A DNA stretch of 64,000 nucleotides from Bacillus infantis NRRL B-14911 (GCF_000473245.1 NC_022524.1:4116501-4180500), one strand, 5' to 3'. Counted from the first letter of the stretch, positions 1 through 8,764 are shown. The notes: a model not told the origin generated them from the letters alone. Program-made: numbers and translations.

Positions 1-3000
1 CCGGCCAATGATTTAAATTCTGCTGTTCTGCCCTTGAACAGTGCTGGTACTGATGAAATAGCACCAGTGCTGTTCAAACGGATGACAGAAGCGGTTTTAG
101 CATTGAATTCTTTGCTGCCTGCCAGCTCATAGTTTAAATAACTGCTGAAGTTTTCCAGCGCCTGCTTCTTCTCTCCAGCTGCCGCTTCTGCAGTAAATTC
201 CATCACCTTTGATGCCAAAGTCAGCTTATTCTTTTCTGCCATTTCTTTAAAAGCAGGTTCAGCTGCTTCATTAACAGAGATGACGATGGATAGATTCTCG
301 ACATCGGTCCCCATTTTTTCCGCCAGCTCTGCTGTCTGAATCTGGCTGACTGGCAGGGTAATGCTTGCTTCACCATTCTTTATGCGGATGAATGCATCTT
401 TCTGCTTAGCTGCGGCATCCCTGAAGAGAACTGCAGGAATGCTTGCTGCTGCTGTTTCACCCTTCGCAGTCTTCTCCAGCATGATAGGAATTACTTTCTT
501 TTCCCCATTCAGCATGCTGATAATTCCCGGAACCTGGCTGCCCTGGACAGCAGTGACAATCTCGTTCTGCTTCCGTTCAATCTGCACTGCACCGGCTGGA
601 AGAAGAATTTCTCCCGGCTTTTGCTCTGCAGGAGGTGCTGCAGGCGGCTGCGATGGCTGGGCTGGACCCTGGTTCCCATTGTCTCCCCCGCCAGTTCCAT
701 TGCCGGTAGTGAATGACCAGATATCTGACAATGCTTCCCCTGAGAATTCATCATTCACCCGGACATACCATCCGTACAGTTTATTGGCCTCCAGGCCGGC
801 CCATCCTGTTTCCGCCGCTTTCTTTCCTGACAGGGTCTGAGTCTCCCCGATCTGGCTGTCTGTATAAACCTTCACCTCAAGCCTGTCAGTGGAGACGACC
901 TTCTCCTTCGGCTCCAATGGAAGATCGATCACAAACTCATCTTTGCCCGGATAAGAATCTGCATCGTAGAAATTATAATCGTTCAGATACGGAGAGTAAG
1001 TTTTTACATATATCTTATTTTCTGAAGGATTGACATGCAGGAGACGCATATATCCCTGTCCGCCTTCAGGCCCTCCCTGGTAGTCAGCCAGCATTTGGTA
1101 CACTTTCCGGTCCGGTGTGCCATCCCCGTCATCATCAATCTCATCAACGAGCGTTTCGCTATCATGATAATGGCCGCAAAGGACGGCCAGCACGTTTTTA
1201 TTTGGCTTTACAATTTCTTCAAAGATTTTGTTTCCAAGCGGACTTCTATTGCCCGAAACAAGAAGGTATTCATGGAAGTTCAGGAACGCCATCCGGTCCG
1301 GATATTGGGCAAGCACATCCTTCAGCCATTCAAGATCAGCATCCTCAACGCCCCAGCCCATATAGACCATAATATAATCATTGCCATTTACACTGATAAG
1401 GTCGTAATGGCCGCGATTGTCTTTATAAGATCCTCCATAATACGGCTTGTCTGCAAATCTCTCTTCTCCAAAATACTGGGAGTATTGGGTATAATCATTG
1501 GTTTTATGATCTACATCATGATTGCCTGCCAGGACCCCGTAAGGTATATTTGCATCTTCGAGCACGTTCATATACTCATCGGCATATGCCCATTGCTGGG
1601 GATCTGTGGAAACATCAACCAAATCTCCTGTATGGAAAACATAAGGGATTTTCAGATTCTCCTTGTTGGCTGCCACCCAGTCTACCATTTTTTTATAAAT
1701 ATGCGGGTAGCTCTCTGAATAATATTGCGTATCCGACATCCAAACCATTGTATAATCAAATGGCGTTTCTGCTGAAATTTCATCCTGGACCATCACTTGT
1801 ATCTTTTGGTCCTTCATATATTGTTTGCCCTGCACTGAAGCAGTCAGAGTGAAATCATCCTGATCTGCCACCTTCCACTGCTGGACCTCCCACTTTTCAC
1901 TATCAAAATTCCAGACATACATGCTGACTTTTCTTCCCAAAAGGGATTTCCCTTCCCAGTCTATCTGGATGATGTCTGTTTCATCTACTTCCGAATCGAC
2001 CTTAACTTCGAATCGCTGATAAGGGAATTTTTCTACAGATGACGTTGTTACATACTCGCCATCCTTATCGTTCATTTTATCTTCCTCTGCTGCAGCCAGC
2101 AAAGTCTCCCCTGCCGGAATCATTTCTGCCGGAGGCTCCCTGTCAGCTGAGTTGGAGAAGACACTTACTTCTGCATCTGCCGGCTTGTATTCAAAGCCTT
2201 TGTAAAATCTGACAGACAGATCATCATTAGTAGGGTCGGAAACCTCTACTGACAGCTTCGCATCTGTTTTTACATCTTTTGCCCCGTCTTCGGGAGAAAG
2301 TGCCTTCGGCTTGGCAGGATGTTCATCAGCAGTTTTAAACACTACAGATTCTTTACCTGTATTGCCGACCAGGTCGATTGCAGTGATTTCAAAGGTATGT
2401 GAGCCCGGATCCAGCTGGGCAGAGCCAGTATCATATGGCAGGGTAACTTCCTTGCCATCAAGAGTGGCTGATACGGAGGTTACCCCGGACCATTCATCTT
2501 CTACATCCGCGTCCAGTGTAAAGCTGCCTTTATATTCCTTGCCATTTTCTACAGAAGCTGAGATGACTGGTGCAGAATTATCGACAATCACTGTCGATGA
2601 TGCTGAGTCAGCCCCTTCGGTGGCTGTTATTGTATGCTCGCCCTCTCCGGCTTCAAGGGTATTCCACTTATAAGCTTTGGCAGCGAATTTTTCTTCCGGC
2701 ACCTCGAAAGAGAAATCATATACAGGCTTGGCTGAGCCTGCGTCTCCGACAGTCAATTCCTTTTCCTTGTCGCTGTATGCCGGGTCATATATGACAGTCC
2801 CGTCGCTTAGGACTAGTCTGGCATTTTTAATATAAAAGTCATCACGGTTTTCCTCTGATTCCTGATCAAAAGGAGATACCTTTGTGCCTGAGCGGACGGA
2901 GATGACAGCCGGTTCATTCAATGAAAGCTTGTCCGGTTCAATAGGAACAGTCATTGTTACATATGAATTGATCGTATCGTCAAATATCTTTAAAACTTCA

Positions 3001-5939
3001 TCACCCATCGTAACGCCATTTTGGAAAAATAAATTTGTCTTTTTAACATCAAATGCAAAGTAGGCCTGTTTTTCCAGCGCTTTATAGGTTTCTGCTGCAA
3101 CACTCTCTCCATCGATTTTGAGTTTGATATTTTCATAACTGCCCGAAGCAGAGGCTGCTTTAAGAATTGTCTCTTTTGTAACAATAGAGTCATTCTTAAC
3201 ATTCAGGCGCAGTCCTGTTTCTTCTTCTCCGCCTGTTATTTTAATCCCTGCCGGCTCTGACTCGATTGTATGGGTTCCATCTGAAACGAGCGTATAATAC
3301 TCGACTTTATCTTTTCCAATCAGCTCCGGAGAGTAGATTTTGAAATGATAGAGGCCATCATCATAGCTTGGCTGCAGATCAGCCGATCTGTATGCCCCAT
3401 TGCTGTCCGTTCTGTAGAAGAGGCGCATTGTTTTTACATCCTGGTCATCTGCGGCGTCAAACAGGAGCTGCAGATCTTCCTTCTCGTTTACTTCTGTGAT
3501 ACTGGAAAGATCCTCAATGGCAGGTGCTTTTGTGTCTTCCTTAAGCTCTGCCTTTGCTGCCGGGACCTGGGCCTTCATGACCGCACCAGGGGTTGCATTG
3601 TCTGCCCCCGCACTGATTTTGACCATTTTGGTTGTTTTATCAGTAGGAAATGCATAAAATATGCCCTTATTGGCAGCAGTATCCTTCTTATTCGGCTCAT
3701 CATTATAGAAGGACGCTGCTATTTCCCGGCCGGTATTAGTCGCAATGACAATGCCCCTGTCCCCTGTATTGGCCATCCCATTGGAAACCATTTTAAAGAG
3801 ATTCTTATTTTCTTCGAGATTGGAAGAGTAATTGCTGTTAAAGTCTTTTGCTGTTTTATCAGTATTTCCTGTGTTGATAATCCAGAAAACAACAGCTTCA
3901 CCTGAAGGTATAATAATATCCTCTTTTTCCGGCCCCCAGATCAAGTCTGCTTCGGGCCCTTCCATCGGATAGCGGTAGCGGATTTTATAATCCTTAAAGT
4001 TAATAGGTTTATCTGTATTGTTATATACTTCAATAAATTCATAGCCATCCAAGCCGTTCACATTAGTAGAATCAGGCACAACTTCAGTAATGAGCAGCGG
4101 CGGCACTTCATTCTTCGCATATTGGGCCGGTGTGATATCCGCTGTAGCCTCACCGGTGCTGCTGGAGTTGATTCCGTCGGTTGCTTCTATTTTGTAGACA
4201 ATCTGTTTTGACCGCAGATCCGCTTCAGGGATGACTGCTTCATAAACATTTTCAGCTTGCCCGCTTACAAGCATTTTGACCGTTTTCCATTCAGCTGCTT
4301 CTGCAGCCCGGTAAGAGAGGGAAACAGCCTGCACTTCTGTGTTATCTGTAACGGTTGCTGAAATCACCGCATCCTGTCCGCCTTCAATTTCAGTCTGTAC
4401 TTCATGGGTAATGACTGGAGCTTCACTGTCATCTGACAGCTTCACCGGTTCTGAAGGTACCTGTCCAGGCAGAACTGACCCTGGTGCTGCTTTTTCGCTG
4501 ATTCCAGCCTTCACCATATCTCTGCCGGCTGCTGGAGTTTTATAAGTGATGCCGCTATTCTGGTATACATCAGCACTGCTGTTATTATAAGACGCTTGCG
4601 CAATCTCTGTGCCAAGATCATCGGCTATGATCAGCGTGCGTTCCGATCCGTTTGCCATCCCATCATTATGAATTTCAATGACCTGGCTGGCATCCAGGCT
4701 GGTGCCGTAATTCTCATTGAAGCTTTCCAGCCCGGTTTCATCATTGGCCCCATTTTTGATCCAGACCACGGCAGAGCTCTGCGGCTCTATCATCTTATCT
4801 TCAGCAAGATCCCAATTTAGCTGGTTATTATTCGGGTATCGATATATGATTTGATAATCTTTCAGGTTTATTGCCTGATCGGCATTATTATAGATTTCAA
4901 TGAACTCGTACCCATCCTTGCCATTAACATCTGCAGTATCAGGAGTGATTTCCGTGATCATCAGCCTTGGCTTTGACTGGGGTTCTGTTTCTTGAACAGT
5001 TTCTATCTTTGTTTGAACAGGCATTGATTTATCTGCCGGAAAGGCAGTTGTATTCATTCCATCTGCTGCTTCGATATAATAGGAAAGTGTACCGCCCAAA
5101 TAGTCGGCAGACGGTATTGCCGCTGCATATGTATTGTCACCATTTTTAACAAGAGGGACAGACTTCCACTTCATGCTTGCATGGCTCTGATAATAAACCA
5201 CAGCAGTCAGCAGCTCCTGGTCATCCTCTATAACCGCTTCGATTTGAAGATCCTGGCTGCCTTCCACCGTATCGGCAGGAGTATGGGTGATGACTGGAGC
5301 CGTATTATTTTCTCCCTCTGGCACGGAAATTTGACCAGCACTAATTATTCCCGGTGAAGGTGCTCCTTTAATCTGAAATGGGAGCATTTCTGCTGATTCC
5401 GGCTGGCTTTTAAAATGCTTAGAGAGCCCTTCTCCTGTTTCATCCCTAACATAGCTGGCAAAAGAAACCTCGGCATTCTGGCCGTCGACAATTTTTATTC
5501 CCCTATTGCCAGTGTTGGCCATCCCTGTGAATCCGCTTCCTGTGAACTCAAGAATTGCTTCATCCGGCAGCTCAGCTTCATAATGGTCCCGGAAATCCTC
5601 TTTGGTTTTGGAACTTTTGTTATACCAGAGAACGACGGTTTCATTCGGCTTCAGAACATACTCTTCAAAAGATAAAGGCAAATCTCCGCCTTTCCCGTCT
5701 GTATATACATAGTAAAACTGAAAGTCTTTAAGGTTTATCTCCTGAGCTGTTGGATTATGCAGCTCAAAATACTCATAATCCTCTGCACCCTTAATGTCAG
5801 GAGCAATTTCCGTAATCAGCAGCGAATCAAGCTTCAGCGCTTCCTCCGCCTGAACCGCAGACGAAAAAGGCGCCAGCATGCCGCCCGTAAGCATTGAACT
5901 CATCAGCAAATGACCAAATTTCGATCTCTTTTTCCCCAT
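1..5939 (-). CDS. Giant secreted calcineurin-like phosphoesterase with three lamin-tail-like domains (C-terminus beyond window)
   Basis: The reading frame is open from the ATG at 5939 to the window edge (1979 codons seen). GGAGG lies about 11 nt upstream of the ATG. Residues 1-31 look like a signal peptide ending near AVQAEE. Three lamin-tail-like repeats (LLITEIAPD, LMITEITPD, LLITEVVPD) start near residues 40, 320 and 605, each followed by an Ig-like segment of the APVITH type. A metallophosphatase domain spans about 1390-1640 with SDTQ (1398), GDLVD (1440), GNHD (1470), FHEYL and GHYH (1592). Gln replaces the usual His in the first motif. After a Pro-rich linker, a domain from about 1771 is clearly homologous to residues 1876-2078 of the amylase-pullulanase at 52953-59774, where SLH repeats follow. 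An S-layer anchor beyond the edge is therefore likely. Inferred role: extracellular, wall-bound phosphoesterase, perhaps acting on nucleotides or phosphodiesters. The substrate cannot be read from sequence. Confidence 0.85.
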   Translation of the reverse strand, partial: MGKKRSKFGHLLMSSMLTGGMLAPFSSAVQAEEALKLDSLLITEIAPDIKGAEDYEYFELHNPTAQEINLKDFQFYYVYTDGKGGDLPLSFEEYVLKPNETVVLWYNKSSKTKEDFRDHYEAELPDEAILEFTGSGFTGMANTGNRGIKIVDGQNAEVSFASYVRDETGEGLSKHFKSQPESAEMLPFQIKGAPSPGIISAGQISVPEGENNTAPVITHTPADTVEGSQDLQIEAVIEDDQELLTAVVYYQSHASMKWKSVPLVKNGDNTYAAAIPSADYLGGTLSYYIEAADGMNTTAFPADKSMPVQTKIETVQETEPQSKPRLMITEITPDTADVNGKDGYEFIEIYNNADQAINLKDYQIIYRYPNNNQLNWDLAEDKMIEPQSSAVVWIKNGANDETGLESFNENYGTSLDASQVIEIHNDGMANGSERTLIIADDLGTEIAQASYNNSSADVYQNSGITYKTPAAGRDMVKAGISEKAAPGSVLPGQVPSEPVKLSDDSEAPVITHEVQTEIEGGQDAVISATVTDNTEVQAVSLSYRAAEAAEWKTVKMLVSGQAENVYEAVIPEADLRSKQIVYKIEATDGINSSSTGEATADITPAQYAKNEVPPLLITEVVPDSTNVNGLDGYEFIEVYNNTDKPINFKDYKIRYRYPMEGPEADLIWGPEKEDIIIPSGEAVVFWIINTGNTDKTAKDFNSNYSSNLEENKNLFKMVSNGMANTGDRGIVIATNTGREIAASFYNDEPNKKDTAANKGIFYAFPTDKTTKMVKISAGADNATPGAVMKAQVPAAKAELKEDTKAPAIEDLSSITEVNEKEDLQLLFDAADDQDVKTMRLFYRTDSNGAYRSADLQPSYDDGLYHFKIYSPELIGKDKVEYYTLVSDGTHTIESEPAGIKITGGEEETGLRLNVKNDSIVTKETILKAASASGSYENIKLKIDGESVAAETYKALEKQAYFAFDVKKTNLFFQNGVTMGDEVLKIFDDTINSYVTMTVPIEPDKLSLNEPAVISVRSGTKVSPFDQESEENRDDFYIKNARLVLSDGTVIYDPAYSDKEKELTVGDAGSAKPVYDFSFEVPEEKFAAKAYKWNTLEAGEGEHTITATEGADSASSTVIVDNSAPVISASVENGKEYKGSFTLDADVEDEWSGVTSVSATLDGKEVTLPYDTGSAQLDPGSHTFEITAIDLVGNTGKESVVFKTADEHPAKPKALSPEDGAKDVKTDAKLSVEVSDPTNDDLSVRFYKGFEYKPADAEVSVFSNSADREPPAEMIPAGETLLAAAEEDKMNDKDGEYVTTSSVEKFPYQRFEVKVDSEVDETDIIQIDWEGKSLLGRKVSMYVWNFDSEKWEVQQWKVADQDDFTLTASVQGKQYMKDQKIQVMVQDEISAETPFDYTMVWMSDTQYYSESYPHIYKKMVDWVAANKENLKIPYVFHTGDLVDVSTDPQQWAYADEYMNVLEDANIPYGVLAGNHDVDHKTNDYTQYSQYFGEERFADKPYYGGSYKDNRGHYDLISVNGNDYIMVYMGWGVEDADLEWLKDVLAQYPDRMAFLNFHEYLLVSGNRSPLGNKIFEEIVKPNKNVLAVLCGHYHDSETLVDEIDDDGDGTPDRKVYQMLADYQGGPEGGQGYMRLLHVNPSENKIYVKTYSPYLNDYNFYDADSYPGKDEFVIDLPLEPKEKVVSTDRLEVKVYTDSQIGETQTLSGKKAAETGWAGLEANKLYGWYVRVNDEFSGEALSDIWSFTTGNGTGGGDNGNQGPAQPSQPPAAPPAEQKPGEILLPAGAVQIERKQNEIVTAVQGSQVPGIISMLNGEKKVIPIMLEKTAKGETAAASIPAVLFRDAAAKQKDAFIRIKNGEASITLPVSQIQTAELAEKMGTDVENLSIVISVNEAAEPAFKEMAEKNKLTLASKVMEFTAEAAAGEKKQALENFSSYLNYELAGSKEFNAKTASVIRLNSTGAISSVPALFKGRTAEFKSLA

Positions 5940-6039
5940 CCCTCAACAAACCTCCCCAAATTTCTCTCAATCCAATTGTAAAAATGGAACATGAAGGGAT
6001 TGTTGGAAAATTGTAAAGATAGAGTAAAGTGGTTAAAGT

Positions 6040-6078
6040 GGTGACAGGCACCTCCCGATATTTGAAGATTCTTGTCGA
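6040..6078 (+). repeat. Degenerate copy of the GGTGACAGGCACC repeat
   Basis: GGTGACAGGCACCTCCCGAT is followed, after a small insertion, by TTGTCGAA. It belongs to the same intergenic family as the elements at 17900, 18890, 38108, 49204, 52806 and 52896. It lies upstream of the phosphoesterase gene. No transposase is nearby. Confidence 0.75.
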
Positions 6079-6154
6079 AAAAAAGAAACGCCATACCGGA
6101 AGGGTAGACGTTTCTTGGTTCTATGTATGTTCCTGTTGTTCTTAAGTAAAAATT

Positions 6155-6304
6155 TCAATCAGTTTCTGTTATATTTTCCTGCCTGATCCAAAAATCATGT
6201 TCTCTTCTAAAAAAGCTCTCTACTTCTCCCAAGGTCAAACCAACATTTCTTGCTTCCAGCAATAATTCGATCCACTCTTTTTCTACTTCATTACTCATAC
6301 CCAT
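6155..6304 (-). CDS. SinI-family anti-repressor, 49 aa, riboswitch-controlled
   Basis: This small gene starts at the ATG at 6304, eight nt after AGGGG; a second ATG two codons on (6298) is an alternative. The product contains EKEWIELLLEARNVGLTLGE at residues 8-27, matching the SinI dimerisation helix of B. subtilis (EW.EL..EA...-...E) over about 28 residues, followed by a short charged tail. In B. subtilis SinI binds SinR and disrupts its tetramer, relieving repression of matrix genes. That this protein does so is inference; no sinR lies in the window. A cyclic-di-GMP-I aptamer ends almost at the ribosome site, so expression is probably set by that messenger. A SinR-type operator is seen at 52529-52544, ahead of the exopolysaccharide operon. 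Confidence 0.85.
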   Translation of the reverse strand: MGMSNEVEKEWIELLLEARNVGLTLGEVESFFRREHDFWIRQENITETD

Positions 6305-6318
6305 AACCGTTTCCCCTA

Positions 6319-6398
6319 TTGCGGCAGCCCAGCCGTCTTAACCATACATGGCCTTAGACCTGAGGCTTTGCGCCCTTATCTTTCAATAAGTTTGCGTT
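6319..6398 (-). promoter_or_regulatory. Cyclic-di-GMP-I (GEMM-I) riboswitch upstream of the SinI-like gene
   Basis: Read on the minus strand it shows, in order: CGCAAAC, a stem capped by GAAA (TTATT-GAAA-GATAAG), then GGGCGCAAAGCC, CTAAGG, GGTTAAGAC and CTGGGCTGCCG. These are the conserved blocks of the GEMM-I aptamer: the GNRA tetraloop, its GG/CAAAGC receptor and the terminal GGCTGCC. Only about 15 nt separate the aptamer from the start codon, and the AGGGG ribosome site (6313-6317) abuts it. No terminator fits in between, so control of translation initiation is more likely than transcription termination. Whether the ligand turns the gene on or off cannot be decided here. Confidence 0.88.
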
Positions 6399-6569
6399 TC
6401 ACAGAAATGTAGTACAGGTATAAAGTACCCCGCAAAATGAAAAATTAACCATTTTTTTTACGACAGAAACCTACATAGATTTGTCGAATTCTTGAAGCTA
6501 ATCCTCAAAAACTTCTATTATTCTCTTTTGATTTCCCAGTTGTATAAATGAATGACAACAACAGCAAGA

Positions 6570-6602
6570 AAGCGAAGGAATTTTCCCTTCGCTTTCTTTT
6601 AA
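6570..6602. terminator. Stem-loop after the 75-aa gene
   Basis: GAAAGCGAAGG pairs with CCTTCGCTTTC around an AATTTTC-type loop. It lies three nt past the stop of the 6605-6832 gene. The T-run is better on the plus strand (TTTTAA) than on the minus strand (TTGCTGTTG), so it may work in both directions, or weakly for the upstream gene. Confidence 0.65.
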
Positions 6603-6604
6603 TG

Positions 6605-6832
6605 CTACACTATAGCAGCATGTCTCCCGCTATAAGATGGAAGATGATGCTCGAGCTTCCTGCCTGCTGCCTCAAGGTTAGCCAGGCATTCTCTCCGCAG
6701 GCTGTCCGTGCAAATAAAATTATAGTTTAGCTCCCGTTCCAACTGAGAAAAGCTGGCTGATAGATTCTTCCCGCTTTCAACAGCTTTACTTAACTGCTCC
6801 TCAAAAAATTCTTCCGTACCAAAAAAATACAT
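6605..6832 (-). CDS. Orphan 75-aa protein under a second c-di-GMP riboswitch
   Basis: The ATG at 6832 is preceded by GGAAAGGG about 10 nt upstream. An in-frame GTG at 6859 would add nine residues but has no ribosome site. The product begins MYFFGTEEFFEEQLSKAVES; it is soluble, mostly helical by eye, and ends SGRHAAIV. I do not recognise the family. Position makes it notable: it has its own sigma-A promoter (7025-7053), a cyclic-di-GMP-I aptamer, and a stem that could hide its ribosome site. It is followed by the SinI-like gene, also with a riboswitch. A role in the motile/sessile decision is an inference from context only. Confidence 0.7.
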   Translation of the reverse strand: MYFFGTEEFFEEQLSKAVESGKNLSASFSQLERELNYNFICTDSLRRECLANLEAAGRKLEHHLPSYSGRHAAIV

Positions 6833-6846
6833 GATTATGCACCCTT

Positions 6847-6895
6847 TCCTTTCAGTCACTATGCCAAAAGGTTCGGCCGATTAGCTCTGAAAGGA
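6847..6895 (-). promoter_or_regulatory. Possible ribosome-site-sequestering stem downstream of the riboswitch
   Basis: On the minus strand TCCTTTCAG (6895-6887) is perfectly complementary to CTGAAAGGA (6855-6847). The second arm overlaps the AAAGGAAAGGG purine run that serves as ribosome site for the 75-aa gene. This could be the expression platform of the upstream aptamer. The pairing is seen in the sequence; the function is inferred. Confidence 0.5.
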
Positions 6896-6928
6896 CTAAG
6901 CATAAAATCCAAAGCTATCCGCGTTATC

Positions 6929-7005
6929 ACCCTGGCAGCCCGACTATCATAGCTTACGCCTTAGACTCGCGGCTTTGCGTCCTTATTTTTCAATAAGTTT
7001 GCCTT
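6929..7005 (-). promoter_or_regulatory. Cyclic-di-GMP-I (GEMM-I) riboswitch upstream of the 75-aa gene
   Basis: The minus strand reads GGCAAACTTATTGAAAAATAA, then GGACGCAAAGCC, GTCTAAGG, ATGATAGTC and GGGCTGCC. It contains all the conserved blocks of the class and is closer to consensus (GGACGCAAAGCC) than its neighbour at 6319. It starts about 12-15 nt after the predicted transcription start. About 100 nt separate it from the coding region, leaving room for an expression platform. Confidence 0.9.
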
Positions 7006-7024
7006 TTTCAATATTCATACTATT

Positions 7025-7053
7025 ATCATATTACTTTTGTCCTCTTTTATCAA
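7025..7053 (-). promoter_or_regulatory. Sigma-A type promoter for the riboswitch / 75-aa gene
   Basis: TTGATA (7053-7048), a 17-nt spacer and TATGAT (7030-7025) lie on the minus strand. Transcription would begin about 7018, just ahead of the aptamer. Confidence 0.7.
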
Positions 7054-7177
7054 TTGCTGCTGCTAAATTTATAGCTTTTTTATATCAAAAAAATGTTTAT
7101 TTTTTCCTAATAAAAGGGAGTTCCCTGCCGATAATAATGTAAATGGCTTTTGCCAGAATGAATTTTCGGAGGGCAAC

Positions 7178-8686
7178 ATGAAAACGACTAAACGAGGAAT
7201 AAGCTATAAGTCGATTAAATCAGCCAATCCTGATGCAGAGACTGTTGTCCTCACACATGGACTTGGTCTGGACAGCACTGTATGGAACCTTATTCTTCCT
7301 CAGTTAGCAGATTATCACATCATACTATTTGACTTTAGGGGTCACGGATACAGCAGTGCTGCAAATGGATCTTTATCCTGGGATATACTGAATGACGATT
7401 TCGAATCAGTATTGGACGAGGCAGGGTGCTCCTCTTTTCATTTTATCGGTCAGGGCTTGGGAGCTTATTTCGGCTCACAGTGGCAGGACCAGCATCCTGG
7501 CAGCATCCTGTCGTTCATTGTCTTTTCCACGCCAGCCATCAATTTGGCCGATTGCATAAGAAAATCACCTTCAGAGAAAAACTTGCCGCTAATTGATAAA
7601 GAGGGGCTGGCAGATTTTTGGATCACACATCTTCTTTATAAATCGATCGGCCCCAATTCTTTTCTTATAAGAGATGCTTGCTCAAGGCTTGATTTGCCAT
7701 CTTATTTTTTGGCAAGGGAGTTAATCTCTGGTTCTTCAATTATTCATTTTAAACATATGGAGATACCAGCCTTGTTTTTAGCCGGGGAATTTGATCACTT
7801 TTATCCGGCCTCCGTTGTCATGCTGAGCAGCGATTATATCAGAAAAAGCAGAAAATACATCATTCCTTCAGCATCCCATTTAATACAGCTGGATCAGCCT
7901 GAACTGACACTATCCAAATGCCGGGAGTTTCTGGCCGATCCGGCAGTGATGTCGGCAGTGAAGCCCGATTCGGGAAGCTCTTATACGCAAAAGCTGCTTC
8001 TCCAATTGGAGGCAGCTTTTGAGACGCCTCCTCCAAATGGAGATAAGATTGAAGTTTTCATGCTTGATGAGTTTAAAGTGACAGCGGGAAATACAATAAT
8101 TGAAGGAAAATGGAATCAGCGCAAGGCGAAAGAAATTCTCGCTTACCTGTGCCTGCATGGACCAGTTTCCAGGAATATTATTGCGGAGGTCTTCTGGCCT
8201 TCCCTGCCTGTAGCCAATGCCCAGAACCAGCTGCGCGTCAGTTTGACGCACCTGCGTAAAATTTTTCAAAGCGGCGGGATTCCTGACCCCTTTACGATTG
8301 AAAACAACATCATTTCCATAAATAGAGCTATAGAAATCGACGCCCTGAAATTCTTCCACCTGTTGAATCAGGCGCTCGAAGCAGAGAACTGGGCTGTTAT
8401 AAAGCTGTTAAAATCAAAGGTATCAGGCAAGATTCCGCCGAAGCTTATGCCGCAGTTCAAAGCCAAATGGGCAGATGACTACAGGAGGGACTTAGAACTC
8501 TCCATCATCAGACTGCTCAATCTAACTTATAAGAAGCATATGCATATGAGAGAAATTTCTGAAGCATTAAATGATATGCAGCTGCTCCTGAAGCTGGCTT
8601 CAGAGGATACAAAGCTATATAAGGAAATCAGCGATCTATACCAGAAAGTCAGTATGGCTCCTATTGAAATCTGGGAACCTGCTTAA
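7178..8686 (+). CDS. Alpha/beta-hydrolase-fold sensor fused to a SARP-type DNA-binding domain; catalytic Ser missing
   Basis: 502 aa with GGAGGG 5 nt before the ATG. Residues 20-255 are an alpha/beta hydrolase: oxyanion loop LTHGLG (25-30), FDFRGHG (51-57), acid region GEFDHFYP and SASHLIQLDQP with the expected His. The nucleophile elbow reads GQGLG (91-95), so the G-x-S-x-G serine is glycine and the domain should not be a normal hydrolase. Residues about 292-365 form an OmpR-like winged helix of the SARP/BTAD type (NQRKAKEILAYLCLHG, FWPSLPVANAQNQLRVSLTH), followed by a helical activation-domain-like tail. I infer a one-component transcription factor that uses the dead hydrolase pocket to bind a small ligand. 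It stands alone between riboswitch-controlled small genes and a chemoreceptor on the other strand. Target genes are unknown. Confidence 0.85.
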   Translation: MKTTKRGISYKSIKSANPDAETVVLTHGLGLDSTVWNLILPQLADYHIILFDFRGHGYSSAANGSLSWDILNDDFESVLDEAGCSSFHFIGQGLGAYFGSQWQDQHPGSILSFIVFSTPAINLADCIRKSPSEKNLPLIDKEGLADFWITHLLYKSIGPNSFLIRDACSRLDLPSYFLARELISGSSIIHFKHMEIPALFLAGEFDHFYPASVVMLSSDYIRKSRKYIIPSASHLIQLDQPELTLSKCREFLADPAVMSAVKPDSGSSYTQKLLLQLEAAFETPPPNGDKIEVFMLDEFKVTAGNTIIEGKWNQRKAKEILAYLCLHGPVSRNIIAEVFWPSLPVANAQNQLRVSLTHLRKIFQSGGIPDPFTIENNIISINRAIEIDALKFFHLLNQALEAENWAVIKLLKSKVSGKIPPKLMPQFKAKWADDYRRDLELSIIRLLNLTYKKHMHMREISEALNDMQLLLKLASEDTKLYKEISDLYQKVSMAPIEIWEPA

Positions 8687-8718
8687 AACTCCAGAAGATT
8701 AGACTAAGCAATTATAAA

Positions 8719-8764
8719 AAGAAAGGACAGCGGCAAGTTAAGTTGCCGCTGTCCTTTCTTTTTT
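8719..8764. terminator. Bidirectional terminator
   Basis: AAGAAAGGACAGCGGCAA pairs with TTGCCGCTGTCCTTTCTT around a 6-nt TTAAGT-like loop. A-runs and T-runs lie on both sides. It serves the convergent hydrolase/SARP gene and chemoreceptor gene. Confidence 0.9.

Noticed and set aside
1035-1718. 227-aa plus-strand ORF
   Set aside because: It is opposite the metallophosphatase domain, which has all its motifs; no start signal.
6400-6570. Sigma-A or sigma-H promoter for the SinI-like gene
   Set aside because: TTTTCA/TATACC and AGGATT/GAAT pairs are seen but with wrong spacing; no promoter can be supported.
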